Assembly: GCA_964614515.1 (NCBI GenBank)
Contig: CAZTPJ010000050.1
Span: 1-27,342, forward strand
Direction: 5' to 3'
Length of the DNA stretch: 27,342 nt
Source of the DNA: CAZTPJ01 sp964614515
GTDB lineage: Bacteria > Planctomycetota > Phycisphaerae > Phycisphaerales > UBA1924
The notes below the pieces were generated by a model. That model searched no databases, was not told the origin of the DNA, and saw only the letters and a program-made list of their open reading frames with translations. The position numbers were made by a program, and so were the translations under genes. How positions within the stretch are numbered: position 1 is the stretch's first letter; each line of letters begins with the position of its first letter. This document shows positions 7,425 to 17,625 of the stretch, one piece after another.

Positions 7425-8369
7425 ATGTCCACCGCCGTGGCTTTGCCCTCCGATTCCGGCCCACGAACTCCCCCCCCCTCCTTTCCCGCGCGCCTCCACC
7501 TCCTCGCCGCGGACATCAAACTCGCCCATTCCATCTTCGCCATGCCCTTCGCCATTCTCGCTTCGTTCATGGCTCGTGATTCCGCGACGTCATGGGGCCG
7601 ATTCGCCGCGCAACTCGCCATCGTCATCCTCTGCATGATCTTCGCGCGAACCTGGGCCATGCTCATCAATCGCCTCGCCGACCGCCGCCTCGACGCCGAC
7701 AACCCACGCACCGCGCGACGCGCCCTCGCCGCCGGAAAGGTCTCCGCAACCTTCGGCCGTGCCGCCGCGATCATCACGGCCATCGGCTTCATCGCCGCCG
7801 CCGCGCTCTTTCTCATCTTCGACAATCCCTGGCCGATCATGCTCAGCATCCCCGTACTCGCATGGATCGCGCTGTATTCGTTCACCAAGCGCTTCACCGC
7901 GCTGTGTCATCTCTTTCTCGGCGGGGCGCTCGCGGCATCGCCACTGGCCGCGGCCATCGCCATTCGACCCGACGCCCTCATCGACACGCCCGCGCTCTAT
8001 TGGCTTGCGGCGATGGTCCTCGTCTGGGTCGCCGGGTTTGACATCATCTACGCCCTCCAGGACATCGAAACCGACCAGCGACAGGAACTCTTCAGCATCC
8101 CCTCGCGCCTCGGCCCGGCCACGGCCATCACCATCTCGCGCCTCTTTCACGCCGCCGCATTCGCCGCGCTCATCGTCGCCGCGTTCACCGACCCGCGACT
8201 GGGCCTGATCTTCGCCATCGGCATCACGGCCGTGGGCGGACTCCTCATCACCGAACACGCCATCCTCGCCCGCCGTGGAAAGGCGGGCCTGAACATGGCC
8301 TTCTTCACGATCAACGGCATCGTCAGTTGCATCCTCAGCGCTGCCGGCATCATCGACATCATGCTCTGA
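7425..8369 (+). CDS. UbiA-family polyprenyltransferase (MqnP/UbiA-like)
   Basis: The 314-residue integral membrane enzyme transfers a polyprenyl chain to an aromatic acceptor, as in quinone synthesis. The two Asp-rich diphosphate-binding motifs are N82-R-L-A-D86-R-R-L-D90-A-D and D206-I-I-Y-A-L-Q-D213-I-E-T-D217, with multiple hydrophobic helices between and after them. The N-terminal motif and length match the 4-hydroxybenzoate prenyltransferase-like group that includes MqnP of the futalosine menaquinone route, but the substrate is not determined here and no other quinone gene is nearby. The frame is open far upstream; ATG at 7425 is chosen because the predicted protein then begins just before the first membrane segment like its relatives. 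No clear SD. Confidence 0.85.
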   Translation: MSTAVALPSDSGPRTPPPSFPARLHLLAADIKLAHSIFAMPFAILASFMARDSATSWGRFAAQLAIVILCMIFARTWAMLINRLADRRLDADNPRTARRALAAGKVSATFGRAAAIITAIGFIAAAALFLIFDNPWPIMLSIPVLAWIALYSFTKRFTALCHLFLGGALAASPLAAAIAIRPDALIDTPALYWLAAMVLVWVAGFDIIYALQDIETDQRQELFSIPSRLGPATAITISRLFHAAAFAALIVAAFTDPRLGLIFAIGITAVGGLLITEHAILARRGKAGLNMAFFTINGIVSCILSAAGIIDIML

Positions 8370-8473
8370 TCCCTCCTCACTCCTCATTCATCCCATAGGG
8401 CACGACCAGGTTTCGCGTGCGCCACCAACCACTTCTTCACCAATTCTCTCTCCCGCATGTTCCTCCTGTTCCC

Positions 8474-8537
8474 CTCTGCGCCTCTGTGGTGAATTCCCGC
8501 TTCTTCCTCCGCGCTCTCAGCGTCCTCCGCGGTGAAT
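8474..8537 (+). repeat. Two copies of a 'CTCTGCG..CTCTGTGGTGAAT' repeat
   Basis: CTCTGCGCCTCTGTGGTGAAT at 8474-8494 and CTCAGCGTCCTCCGCGGTGAAT at 8516-8537 are divergent direct copies separated by 21 bp. I recognise this motif as one that recurs in intergenic DNA of planctomycetes and other bacteria; its role is not known to me. It lies just upstream of the methyltransferase gene. Confidence 0.5.
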
Positions 8538-8573
8538 CACAAACTCCCCACCGTCCCCGTCATACACTGCCCC

Positions 8574-9530
8574 ATGCCCACGCTCGACATCCACCACGGC
8601 GACAACCTCGACATCCTCCCGACCTTTCCCGACGCCACATTCAACCTCATCTACATCGACCCGCCCTTCAACACCGGCAAGACGCAATCACGCACGCAGA
8701 TCCAAACCACACGCGACGACCACGGCGACCGCACAGGCTTCAAGGGCCAGCGCTATCGCACGGCCAGAATCTCCACGCGCGGCTATGCCGACACATTCTC
8801 CGACTACCTCGCCTTTCTCGAACCGCGCCTGATCCACGTCCATCGCCTTCTCGCGCCGCACGGCTCGTTCTTCCTGCATCTTGACTATCGCGAAGTGCAT
8901 TACGCCAAGGTGATGCTCGATGGAATCTTCGGGCGTGATTCATTCATCAACGAGATCATCTGGGCGTATGACTACGGCGCGCGGGCCACCAAGCGCTGGT
9001 CACCCAAGCACGATAACATCCTGTGGTACGCCAAAGACCCGGCCAACTACACGTTTCGTTACGACGAAATCGACCGCATTCCCTACATGGCCCCCGCGCT
9101 GGTCGGGCCGGAAAAGGCCGCACGCGGCAAGACGCCCACCGACACATGGTGGAACACCATCGTCAGCCCCACGGGTAAGGAGAAGACGGGATATCCCACG
9201 CAAAAGCCCCTCGCGATTCTCCGCCGCATCATCGCCGTGCATTCAAACCCCGGCGACCGCATCCTCGACTTCTTCGCCGGCAGCGGCACGACAGGCGAAG
9301 CCGCGGCCAGACTCGGCCGTGGCGCTGTACTCGTCGACAACAACGAACAAGCCATCACCGTGATGATGGCGCGCCTCGCGTTCGCACGGCCAACGCTGCA
9401 CGGCACGCGACCAACGCGCCGCGCATCTTCGCGTGCCATGGCCATCGCTCTGGATGGCCATGCGGAAGGCACGGGGCAACCCGCGCACGACGTGGCCACA
9501 TCAAGCCGCGGCCACGGCACACGTCTTTGA
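8574..9530 (+). CDS. Orphan DNA methyltransferase (N6-A/N4-C, beta-type order)
   Basis: The 318-residue enzyme methylates exocyclic amino groups in DNA with S-adenosylmethionine. The catalytic motif DPPF is at 29-32, near the N-terminus. The SAM-binding motif F-F-A-G-S-G-T-T-G lies near 233-241, after the target-recognition region, giving the beta-class order. Y-P-T-Q-K-P (207-212) before the SAM motif is also typical. No restriction endonuclease is adjacent, so it is probably an orphan (epigenetic or remnant) methyltransferase. The recognition sequence cannot be predicted. ATG at 8574 is preferred over 8532 because the protein then starts directly at the family's first strand (M-P-T-L-D-I-H-H-G-D). 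Confidence 0.88.
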   Translation: MPTLDIHHGDNLDILPTFPDATFNLIYIDPPFNTGKTQSRTQIQTTRDDHGDRTGFKGQRYRTARISTRGYADTFSDYLAFLEPRLIHVHRLLAPHGSFFLHLDYREVHYAKVMLDGIFGRDSFINEIIWAYDYGARATKRWSPKHDNILWYAKDPANYTFRYDEIDRIPYMAPALVGPEKAARGKTPTDTWWNTIVSPTGKEKTGYPTQKPLAILRRIIAVHSNPGDRILDFFAGSGTTGEAAARLGRGAVLVDNNEQAITVMMARLAFARPTLHGTRPTRRASSRAMAIALDGHAEGTGQPAHDVATSSRGHGTRL

Positions 9531-9537
9531 CATGTGT

Positions 9538-10977
9538 CTACGGACATCCCACGCTAAAGGCGTTACCGAAGCAGAGGAAGTCGAAGATGTCGCACACGCC
9601 CGGGCCGCCCGTGAGGTCGCAGTCGCACGCATACGGATCGCCGGCCGCGAAGAGGTTGCCGAAACAGAGGAAGTCAAAGATGTCGAGAACCCCCGGGCCG
9701 GTGGACTGGTCGCAGTCGGGGTAGCATCTGTTGCACTTCCAGCGGGCGATGGAGCGCGCGGGGATGCCACCGGCTTCGTAGAAGGAACCGCCAACGTACA
9801 GCGCCGGGCCGGAACCGTCGTCGAAGACGGCCAGCGAATCGGCGCTGGGGCCGGTCGGTGTGTTCCACAACCCTTGGCCGAGCGCCTCCCAACTCTGGCC
9901 GTCCCATCGAGCGATACCGAGGGCTAGGATGCCGCCGGCGTAGGAGAACGAGCCGCCGACGTACAGCGCGCGGCCACGGCCATCATCGAAGACGCCAAGC
10001 GAACGCACGGCGGCGGGTGAGGGAGCGATTCCGACGCCGAGCGCTGACCACACGCTGCCGTTCCACCGGGCGATGCCGCTGACGCCGAGCGTGCCTCCAA
10101 CGGTGTAGAGTTGCCCGCCGATGTACAACCCCGGCCCCGTGCCATCGTCGAAGGGGGCGAGCGTGTCGGGCAGGGCCAACACGCCGCCACCCACAACCTG
10201 CCATTCTTGGCCGCTCCATCGCGCGAGGCCGCCAGTTGTCGTGACACCATATGGTCTGACGTGCCCGGCCGCATAGAGCGCTGGACCGGTGCCATCGTCG
10301 TACACCGCCAATGCGCGAACCTCGCCTGCATTGACCCCATCGATTGTGAGACCTGTGCCGAGGGCAGACCACGACTTGCCATCCCACTTGGCGATGCTCT
10401 TGGCCGGTACGCCGCCGGCGAGGTCGAAATGGCCGCCAGCGTAGAGGGCGGGGCCCGTGCCGTCGTCGAAGACGACCAAGGCATTGACGATGTGATCCGG
10501 ACCGTACTGGCCCATGCTAAACATGCCCGACCCGAGCGCGGACCACTCGTGGCCGTCCCACTTGGCGATGCCATTGCCTGATATCTCGCCGGCGCGCCTG
10601 AATGGACCACCCACATATAGCGCTGGACCAGTTCCATCATCGAAGACCGCCAGCGCCCGCGTGAAGCCGGTTCCAGTACCGAGAGGCAACCAACGTTGGC
10701 CGTCCCACTTGGCGACGTACTTCGCACCGGACCCACCGACGGCCTCAAAATTGCCCGTCGCATACAGCGCAGGTCCGGCGCCATCGTCGAAGACCTGCAT
10801 CGCCCACACCCTTGATGTGGAACCTCCACCCATCAATGCTTCCCATTCACAGTTCTGTGCATGGAGTGACAACTGCAACCCGAGGCAAACACAAAGGGCG
10901 ACCGAAATACAAGTGCGGTTCAAGTTTCGGCATGACAACCCGCCACACGACATGTCGTGATTGATGATTGGTTGCAT
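9538..10977 (-). CDS. Secreted seven-repeat beta-propeller protein with dockerin-like C-terminus
   Basis: The 479-residue protein has an N-terminal signal peptide (basic start, then hydrophobic I-S-V-A-L-C-V-C-L-G-L-Q-L, ending around H-A-Q). It then has seven repeats of about 50-60 residues with the pattern V-F-D-D-G-T-G-P-A-L-Y-V-G-G ... G-I-A-K-W-D-G-x-x-W-S-A-L-G-x-G, which fits a seven-bladed propeller. The last ~60 residues carry two EF-hand/dockerin-like units (D-C-D ... D-I-F-D-F-L-C-F-G-N). A GAGGA ribosome site lies 6 bases before ATG 10977 and overlaps the stop of the upstream protease gene, so the two form an operon. Function is unknown; binding of a surface partner or polymer is possible. 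Confidence 0.85.
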   Translation of the reverse strand: MQPIINHDMSCGGLSCRNLNRTCISVALCVCLGLQLSLHAQNCEWEALMGGGSTSRVWAMQVFDDGAGPALYATGNFEAVGGSGAKYVAKWDGQRWLPLGTGTGFTRALAVFDDGTGPALYVGGPFRRAGEISGNGIAKWDGHEWSALGSGMFSMGQYGPDHIVNALVVFDDGTGPALYAGGHFDLAGGVPAKSIAKWDGKSWSALGTGLTIDGVNAGEVRALAVYDDGTGPALYAAGHVRPYGVTTTGGLARWSGQEWQVVGGGVLALPDTLAPFDDGTGPGLYIGGQLYTVGGTLGVSGIARWNGSVWSALGVGIAPSPAAVRSLGVFDDGRGRALYVGGSFSYAGGILALGIARWDGQSWEALGQGLWNTPTGPSADSLAVFDDGSGPALYVGGSFYEAGGIPARSIARWKCNRCYPDCDQSTGPGVLDIFDFLCFGNLFAAGDPYACDCDLTGGPGVCDIFDFLCFGNAFSVGCP

Positions 10978-10986
10978 GGATTGTCC

Positions 10987-13090
<2,104 letters not shown>

Positions 13091-13142
13091 GTGCGTGCTC
13101 CCTGTCTTCGAGTGGTGAGATGTGATGATCGACGGTGAACCC

Positions 13143-13172
13143 AGATTACCATGTGCCTGGGGATCGTGTCAA
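13143..13172 (-). promoter_or_regulatory. Possible promoter of the protease/propeller operon
   Basis: On the minus strand a perfect TTGACA (13172-13167) is followed after 18 bases by TAATCT (13148-13143), a weak -10. This would start transcription about 45 bases before the ATG at 13090 and place the repeat tract inside the transcript, downstream of the ribosome site. Confidence 0.4.
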
Positions 13173-13294
13173 TCAAAAAGTGCCTCATGCGTTTGTAACT
13201 GTGGTTTTCCTTGTCGGCCTGCTCGCCTGGTCGGCAGGTGAGTGCGGCCAAGCCCGCCGCCCACCCCAATTTTCAATCCTTCCTGAAAATCCAG

Positions 13295-13331
13295 TTGACT
13301 CCAACCCCGCTCCGTGCCATACTCAGGCATG
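13295..13331 (+). promoter_or_regulatory. Promoter of the GbsR-like gene, probably leaderless
   Basis: TTGACT (13295-13300), a 17-bp spacer and CATACT (13318-13323), with an extended -10 TG at 13315-13316, form a good promoter. The ATG at 13329 is only 6 bases after the -10, so the mRNA would start at the initiation codon. No ribosome site is present, in agreement with a leaderless message. Confidence 0.55.
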
Positions 13332-13955
13332 GTCACGACTCCTGATCCCGCTGTGCTACGGGCTGCCCAGGACCGGTTTATCGCCGCGTGGGGGCAGATG
13401 GCTACGACGTGGGGGATCAGCCGGACGATGGCGGAGGTCCACGCGCTGCTCTACATCACCGGCGAGCCGCACAACACGGATGACGTGATGGAGCGGCTCC
13501 AGATCTCGCGCGGCAACGCGTCGATGTCGTTGCGGTCGTTGCTGGAGTGGGGGATCATCGGCCGTACGCACAAGCGCGGGGATCGCAAGGAGTACTTCAT
13601 CGCGGAGCAGGATGTGTGGGCGATGTTCCGGACGATCGTGCGTGAGCGAATGAAGCGCGAGGTGGATCCGCTGCTCGCGTCGCTGTATGAGATTCGCGAC
13701 TTGACGGGTGCGAAGGCTGGCCCCGCGGATCGCGCCGGGCGCGCATCAACGACTGCGGATGATGTGTACATTGCGTCGTCGCGTGTTCCGTCACCGCGCG
13801 GCCGTGGTGGCGTCGAGGATTACGCCGATCACAACGCGCGCCTCGACGCGATGCTGGGTTTTCTGACGACGCTCGAACGTCTGAGCCAGCGTTTCATCGC
13901 TCCGTCCGGCCACGGCCTGCGCCTGGCCGCATCCCTGTTGTCCAACGCCTCGTGA
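13329..13955 (+). CDS. GbsR/MarR-type winged-helix regulator
   Basis: The 208-residue regulator has a winged-helix domain in its first ~110 residues. W-G-I-S-R-T-M-A-E-V-H-A-L-L-Y is typical of the GbsR/Mar-related group, followed by a recognition segment L-Q-I-S-R-G-N-A-S-M-S-L-R-S-L and a wing R-T-H-K-R-G-D-R-K-E-Y-F. The C-terminal ~100 residues are less conserved and probably serve oligomerisation. ATG 13329 is chosen from the promoter position; a GTG at 13314 lies inside the promoter. Ligand and targets are unknown; the downstream gene overlaps its stop codon and is a likely partner. Confidence 0.85.
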   Translation: MVTTPDPAVLRAAQDRFIAAWGQMATTWGISRTMAEVHALLYITGEPHNTDDVMERLQISRGNASMSLRSLLEWGIIGRTHKRGDRKEYFIAEQDVWAMFRTIVRERMKREVDPLLASLYEIRDLTGAKAGPADRAGRASTTADDVYIASSRVPSPRGRGGVEDYADHNARLDAMLGFLTTLERLSQRFIAPSGHGLRLAASLLSNAS

Positions 13956-14479
13956 GCCACGTCATGGCCGTGCACACGACACGAAAGCCGGTTGAAGTCT
14001 TCGGACCTGCACAGGCGCCGAAGCGGGTGGACATGACCCCGCAAACGGCGCAACCGGGATCTGCGGTGCGGCTACGCACCGAATCGATTCCATCATCTTC
14101 CGTTGCCGCACACCTGGACCGACTGACGTTTCGTTGGGCGATTCCGACGTCCGACGGTCTCGCACACCTCGAGGTTCGAGTCTCGCCGGGGAATCAGACA
14201 TGCGAGGCTTCGGTGACAGACCATGCGGGCACGGTTCACGACGTCGATCTGCCCTCGTCGACGGCGACCTTCAGTGTCGTTGTGGATCCGGAAGCGAACC
14301 TGACGCACATCGATATTCCGGGCGTCATTGCGGCGTCTGTCGAGATCGGACCTGCCGGACACATGCGAATCCTCTATGTGCGATCGCCCCTTTGCAGGGC
14401 GGAGTGCTACCCGTTCGGAACTGGCCGTACGCACGACGCAAGTCCGAGCCAGCCAACGCCGCCCTCTTGTAGCCGGTGA
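13952..14479 (+). CDS. Unknown protein coupled to the GbsR-like regulator
   Basis: The frame encodes 175 residues from GTG 13952 (GTGA overlaps the regulator's TGA) or 171 residues from ATG 13964. Composition is beta-rich and polar in the middle (about 45-140, e.g. L-T-F-R-W-A-I-P-T and I-D-I-P-G-V-I-A-A-S-V-E), with a proline/serine-rich C-terminus containing several cysteines. No signal peptide or membrane segment is evident, and I recognise no family. The overlap with the regulator supports reality of the gene and shared expression. Confidence 0.6.
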   Translation: MSHVMAVHTTRKPVEVFGPAQAPKRVDMTPQTAQPGSAVRLRTESIPSSSVAAHLDRLTFRWAIPTSDGLAHLEVRVSPGNQTCEASVTDHAGTVHDVDLPSSTATFSVVVDPEANLTHIDIPGVIAASVEIGPAGHMRILYVRSPLCRAECYPFGTGRTHDASPSQPTPPSCSR

Positions 14480-14570
14480 AAAAGCGTGCCACAAAGGGCT
14501 TGAAGCCCTGGTTATTGGCATTCAGAGTATCTCAAACCACCGTAGTCCTGCATGGGTTAGCGGCTAGGGC

Positions 14571-14634
14571 TTGAAACGGAAAGCTTTTGGCGATATTCTT
14601 TCCGACTTGCTCTTGATCGGAAAGAGTTCTTTCC
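14571..14634 (+). promoter_or_regulatory. Fic gene promoter with dyad operators
   Basis: TTGAAA (14571-14576) and TATTCT (14594-14599) are 17 bp apart. Four half-sites of the same motif surround them: GGAAAG at 14578-14583, TTCTTTCC at 14596-14603, GGAAAGA at 14619-14625 and TCTTTCC at 14628-14634. The last two form a tight dyad (2-bp spacer) ending one base before the ATG. The layout suggests autoregulation, possibly by the winged helix at the C-terminus of the Fic protein itself. The GGAAAGAG half-site may double as a ribosome site. Confidence 0.55.
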
Positions 14635-15834
14635 ATGTCTCCAGACGACTTCACAAGCGATTCCCCCGGCCGTCTTGTGAAGACGTCATTCGACGATCGC
14701 GTGATGGAAGGAGGGAAGCCAGCCACACGACGAGTTCAAGGGTGGGCCTTCGTTCCGAACGATCTTCCCCCGATGTTGGACACTCCGCGTTTGCTCGAAA
14801 TCGTGTTCGATGATCTGGTCGTCGCGGAACGTTCACTGGCCCGTCTGGACGGCATTGGGGAGGACTTTCCCAATGCGAGACTTCTGTGGGCGCCGCTTGC
14901 CAATCGAGAAGCTATCTTGTCATCGGCTATCGAAGACACGATCGCGACGGCGCTGGAACTCGCTACGCTTCAGGCCGGCGAGCGTTCTGAACGCCAGGAG
15001 CCCACTGAAGTCCTCAACTATGTGTCGGCGCTGGAGTACGGCCTCAACTCCGAGTTACCCATCTGCACAAGGCTCATCCGCGGCATGCACGAGCACCTCA
15101 TGGCGCACGGCGTTCGCGGAAGCGAACTGACGCCGGGCGAGATTCGAACCACACAGAACTTCATTGGCAAGCGCGGTGAATTCGCCATGGCTCGCTTCGT
15201 CCCCCCCCCGCCGGGTGAGCCTCTCACTCGAGGCTTGGACGCCCTTGAGGCGTATGCCAACAGGCGATCCCTCGGTGTTCCGAAACTCATCGCGATCGCG
15301 ATGATGCACTATCAGTTCGAGGCGTTGCACCCATTTCCAGACGGCAACGGCCGAATCGGGCGACTCCTCTCGGCCCTCTCGCTGTGCAGATTGAACCTGC
15401 TCAAGCAGCCGTTCGTCTACCTCAGCGGATTTTTCGAGCCGAACCAGCGGCAGTATAACGATCTGCTCCTGCGAGTCAGCACGGAAGGTGCCTGGCTTCC
15501 ATGGATTCAGTTCTTCACGAAGGGTCTCGCCCACCAGGCGAAAGATGCGGAGGAACGAGTTCGCCGACTCCGGGAACTGCGCGCGACCTACCGCGAGAAG
15601 GCCTCGACCTCGAATCTCCCCGGACGATCGTTCCGCGTGATTGATGACTTGTTCTCACATCCGGCGATCACCGTTGAAGGCGTCGCCACGAGACTGGAAG
15701 TCACCAAGCCTACCGCGCGTTCCTATATCAGGAAACTTGAAGCGTTGGGCGTCGTCACGCCGCTCTCGCTTCGTTACCGCAGCCTTTGGATCGCTCACGA
15801 GATCATCGACTTCATTGACGCCCGGCCTGCCTAA
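14635..15834 (+). CDS. Fic family protein with inhibitory helix and winged helix
   Basis: The 399-residue protein carries the Fic motif H-P-F-P-D-G-N-G-R-I-G-R (232-243), complete for nucleotidyl (usually AMP) transfer to target hydroxyl groups. S96-S-A-I-E100 matches the N-terminal inhibitory-helix motif of class II Fic proteins, with Asp101 where Gly/Asn is usual. A Fic_N-type region precedes it. The last ~65 residues (I-T-V-E-G-V-A-T-R-L-E-V-T-K-P-T-A-R-S-Y-I) are a winged helix, common in solitary Fic proteins that bind their own promoter. No antitoxin neighbour is needed because the inhibitory helix is internal. The gene meets the next one tail to tail with a 4-base overlap. Targets are unknown. 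Confidence 0.92.
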   Translation: MSPDDFTSDSPGRLVKTSFDDRVMEGGKPATRRVQGWAFVPNDLPPMLDTPRLLEIVFDDLVVAERSLARLDGIGEDFPNARLLWAPLANREAILSSAIEDTIATALELATLQAGERSERQEPTEVLNYVSALEYGLNSELPICTRLIRGMHEHLMAHGVRGSELTPGEIRTTQNFIGKRGEFAMARFVPPPPGEPLTRGLDALEAYANRRSLGVPKLIAIAMMHYQFEALHPFPDGNGRIGRLLSALSLCRLNLLKQPFVYLSGFFEPNQRQYNDLLLRVSTEGAWLPWIQFFTKGLAHQAKDAEERVRRLRELRATYREKASTSNLPGRSFRVIDDLFSHPAITVEGVATRLEVTKPTARSYIRKLEALGVVTPLSLRYRSLWIAHEIIDFIDARPA

Positions 15835-16604
15835 CTCTTCTTCCCCAAAAACCACCCCACCAGCATCAGCAGCACGATCGCCCCGGCCATCCCGCCGACG
15901 AACGCCCAGAAGTTTCCGCCGATCGACGCGAGCATGCCGCCGAACCCGCCGGCCATCGCCCCGATCACGATCGAAATGCTCAGCAGAAGCACCGCGATCA
16001 TGCCCAGCGCTGCGCCCCCGGCCATGCCCGAACCCGCGCCGTCATACGCCTCAGCCAGCGCCATCGCCGGAATGCCCACGCTCTCGGAATCGCCCGCCGA
16101 TCCTTCGAACAACGCCCCGCCTCCGCCGCCGGCCGGTGCGCCCTGATCGCTGTACCCGCCGTCGAGAAACTCCTGTCCGAGCGTGCTGTCATCCACTTCG
16201 CGAGTCAGATCGAGCAGGCCCGTGCCCGAGCCGCCCGGGTCGAGGGCCAGGTCCGTCGCGCCCGTATCGGTGATCTGCGTCTGCGCGGACGGGTCGGCCG
16301 CTTCGGCATCCTCGGCATCGAAGATGCTGATGCCCGATTGTTCCTTCGGACTTTCGAGGTTGAACCCGCTGCCCGAGTCCGACACGAGCGAGATCGCCTC
16401 GCCCGAATCGCCCGAGGCGAGTTTGAACGCGCCGTCTTCATCGCCCCCGCCCGCCAAGAGGTCCACCTGTTCCACCTTGAACATGTGGCGATCGCGATCG
16501 CGGAACTCCTGGAGTTGCCCGGTCTGCACCATCTTCATCACTTCCTCGGGGCTTTTGCCGAGTTTGGAAGCGGCCTCATCCAACGTGTAGAACATCTTCG
16601 CCAT
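15831..16604 (-). CDS. HTH-domain membrane protein of unknown function
   Basis: The 257-residue protein has three parts. Residues 1-50 (F-Y-T-L-D-E-A-A-S-K-L-G-K-S-P-E-E-V ... R-D-R-D-R-H-M-F-K) form a MerR/excisionase-like helix-turn-helix. Residues ~55-190 are acidic, Gly/Ser/Asp-rich and probably disordered. Residues ~196-253 hold two hydrophobic Gly-rich membrane helices ending G-W-F-L-G-K-K-S. A GGAG ribosome site lies 6 bases before the ATG. The combination is one I associate with planctomycete proteins, but I know no assigned role. Despite the HTH it may not bind DNA, since the fold is also used for protein contacts. Its stop overlaps the Fic gene stop by 4 bases. Confidence 0.75.
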   Translation of the reverse strand: MAKMFYTLDEAASKLGKSPEEVMKMVQTGQLQEFRDRDRHMFKVEQVDLLAGGGDEDGAFKLASGDSGEAISLVSDSGSGFNLESPKEQSGISIFDAEDAEAADPSAQTQITDTGATDLALDPGGSGTGLLDLTREVDDSTLGQEFLDGGYSDQGAPAGGGGGALFEGSAGDSESVGIPAMALAEAYDGAGSGMAGGAALGMIAVLLLSISIVIGAMAGGFGGMLASIGGNFWAFVGGMAGAIVLLMLVGWFLGKKS

Positions 16605-16706
16605 GACAATCTCCAGTTCCGCGCACCCGCGCGGGCGTGCAGGCTACCCTCTTCGCCGTCCGTTGGCAACTTCGACGACCACATCGTATGGCCGTGGACC
16701 AATCCT

Positions 16707-17561
16707 GTGACCACACGTTTCCACGCGATTCATCCCGGACCCACGCGGTTCCCATCGTTCCGCCACCCGGTCCACCCTCATCCAATTGAACCCTACGAAA
16801 TCGCCCACCCTGATGTTCCCGTCGAGCTCGACGGCCTGACCATTCTGCACATCACCGACCTCCACATCACCCGCCCGGGGATCGCCCGAGCCGGTGCCCA
16901 GCGAATCCTCCGCGCGGTGGCTGCCGAACAGGTCGATCTCATTCTCCTCACCGGCGACTACATGACCCGGCCCGGGCAGGAGTCGGCCGCGCTGGCCATG
17001 CTCGAACGCCTCGCCGGGTCGTGGCGAACTCGGCTCGGCGCCTTCGGCATCTTCGGGAATCACGATTCGCCGGATCTGGCGCGAAGGGCCGCACGAATCC
17101 ACGGCATCACCTGGCTCAACAACCAGCCCGCCGACATCGACGACCTGCCACTGACCATTCTCGGCGTCTCCTATCCCGAGGATGTCCTCGCCACTGTTCT
17201 CGCATCGAATCACGGCCGAAGTTCGGCCGAGCGACTTCGCATTCTCCTGGCGCACTACCCCACCGAGGTTTTTCCGGCCGCATCCGCGGGCATCCCGATG
17301 GTGCTCGCGGGCCACACGCACGGCGGGCAACTCCGTCCCACGTCGAAACTCGTGCCGCATACTTCCTGCGACTTGCCGCCCAACCTCGCCTCCGGCATCC
17401 TCCAACTCGATCGCACGCTCTGCATCATCAGCCGTGGCGTGGGCGAGGCGATCCTCAACTTCCGCATCAACTGCCCGCCGCAGATTCCGCTGCTGACCTT
17501 GCGGCGGGGGGAGTTGGCGCGCGAACCGTCGCCACGACTGGAGCAGGTCAGGGCGTGGTAG
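16707..17561 (+). CDS. Calcineurin-like metallophosphoesterase
   Basis: The 284-residue protein has the full metal-binding set of the YkuE/YaeI-like phosphoesterase group: D51-L-H53, G83-D84, G117-N-H-D120, an A-H-Y-P segment near 190, and G-H-T-H-G-G-Q near 205. Members hydrolyse phosphoesters such as UDP-2,3-diacylglucosamine or other substrates; the substrate here is not decided. No signal peptide or N-terminal membrane anchor is seen, unlike many YkuE proteins. GTG 16707 is the first in-frame start after the divergently transcribed neighbour; no SD is visible, so the start is uncertain. Confidence 0.85.
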   Translation: MTTRFHAIHPGPTRFPSFRHPVHPHPIEPYEIAHPDVPVELDGLTILHITDLHITRPGIARAGAQRILRAVAAEQVDLILLTGDYMTRPGQESAALAMLERLAGSWRTRLGAFGIFGNHDSPDLARRAARIHGITWLNNQPADIDDLPLTILGVSYPEDVLATVLASNHGRSSAERLRILLAHYPTEVFPAASAGIPMVLAGHTHGGQLRPTSKLVPHTSCDLPPNLASGILQLDRTLCIISRGVGEAILNFRINCPPQIPLLTLRRGELAREPSPRLEQVRAW

Positions 17562-17587
17562 CGAGTGATCGCGGGATCGCACCTACT

Positions 17588-17617
17588 CGTGGAGCCGGAT
17601 TCCACGGCGACTACAAT
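17588..17617 (+). promoter_or_regulatory. Possible promoter/operator of the MNT-ParD pair
   Basis: The dyad CGTGGA (17588-17593) / TCCACG (17601-17606) sits just upstream of a -10-like TACAAT (17612-17617), and the ATG follows 8 bases later with no ribosome site. This suggests a leaderless transcript and an operator for autoregulation. The -35 is not convincing. Confidence 0.4.
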
Positions 17618-17625
17618 GCCCTGCG

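Noticed and set aside
7590..8387. Minus-strand open frame opposite the prenyltransferase
   Set aside because: Very high Glu/Gly/Asp content from the complement of membrane-helix codons; a shadow frame.
16338..16706. Upstream extension of the phosphoesterase
   Set aside because: It lies opposite the HTH-membrane gene and has no phosphoesterase likeness.
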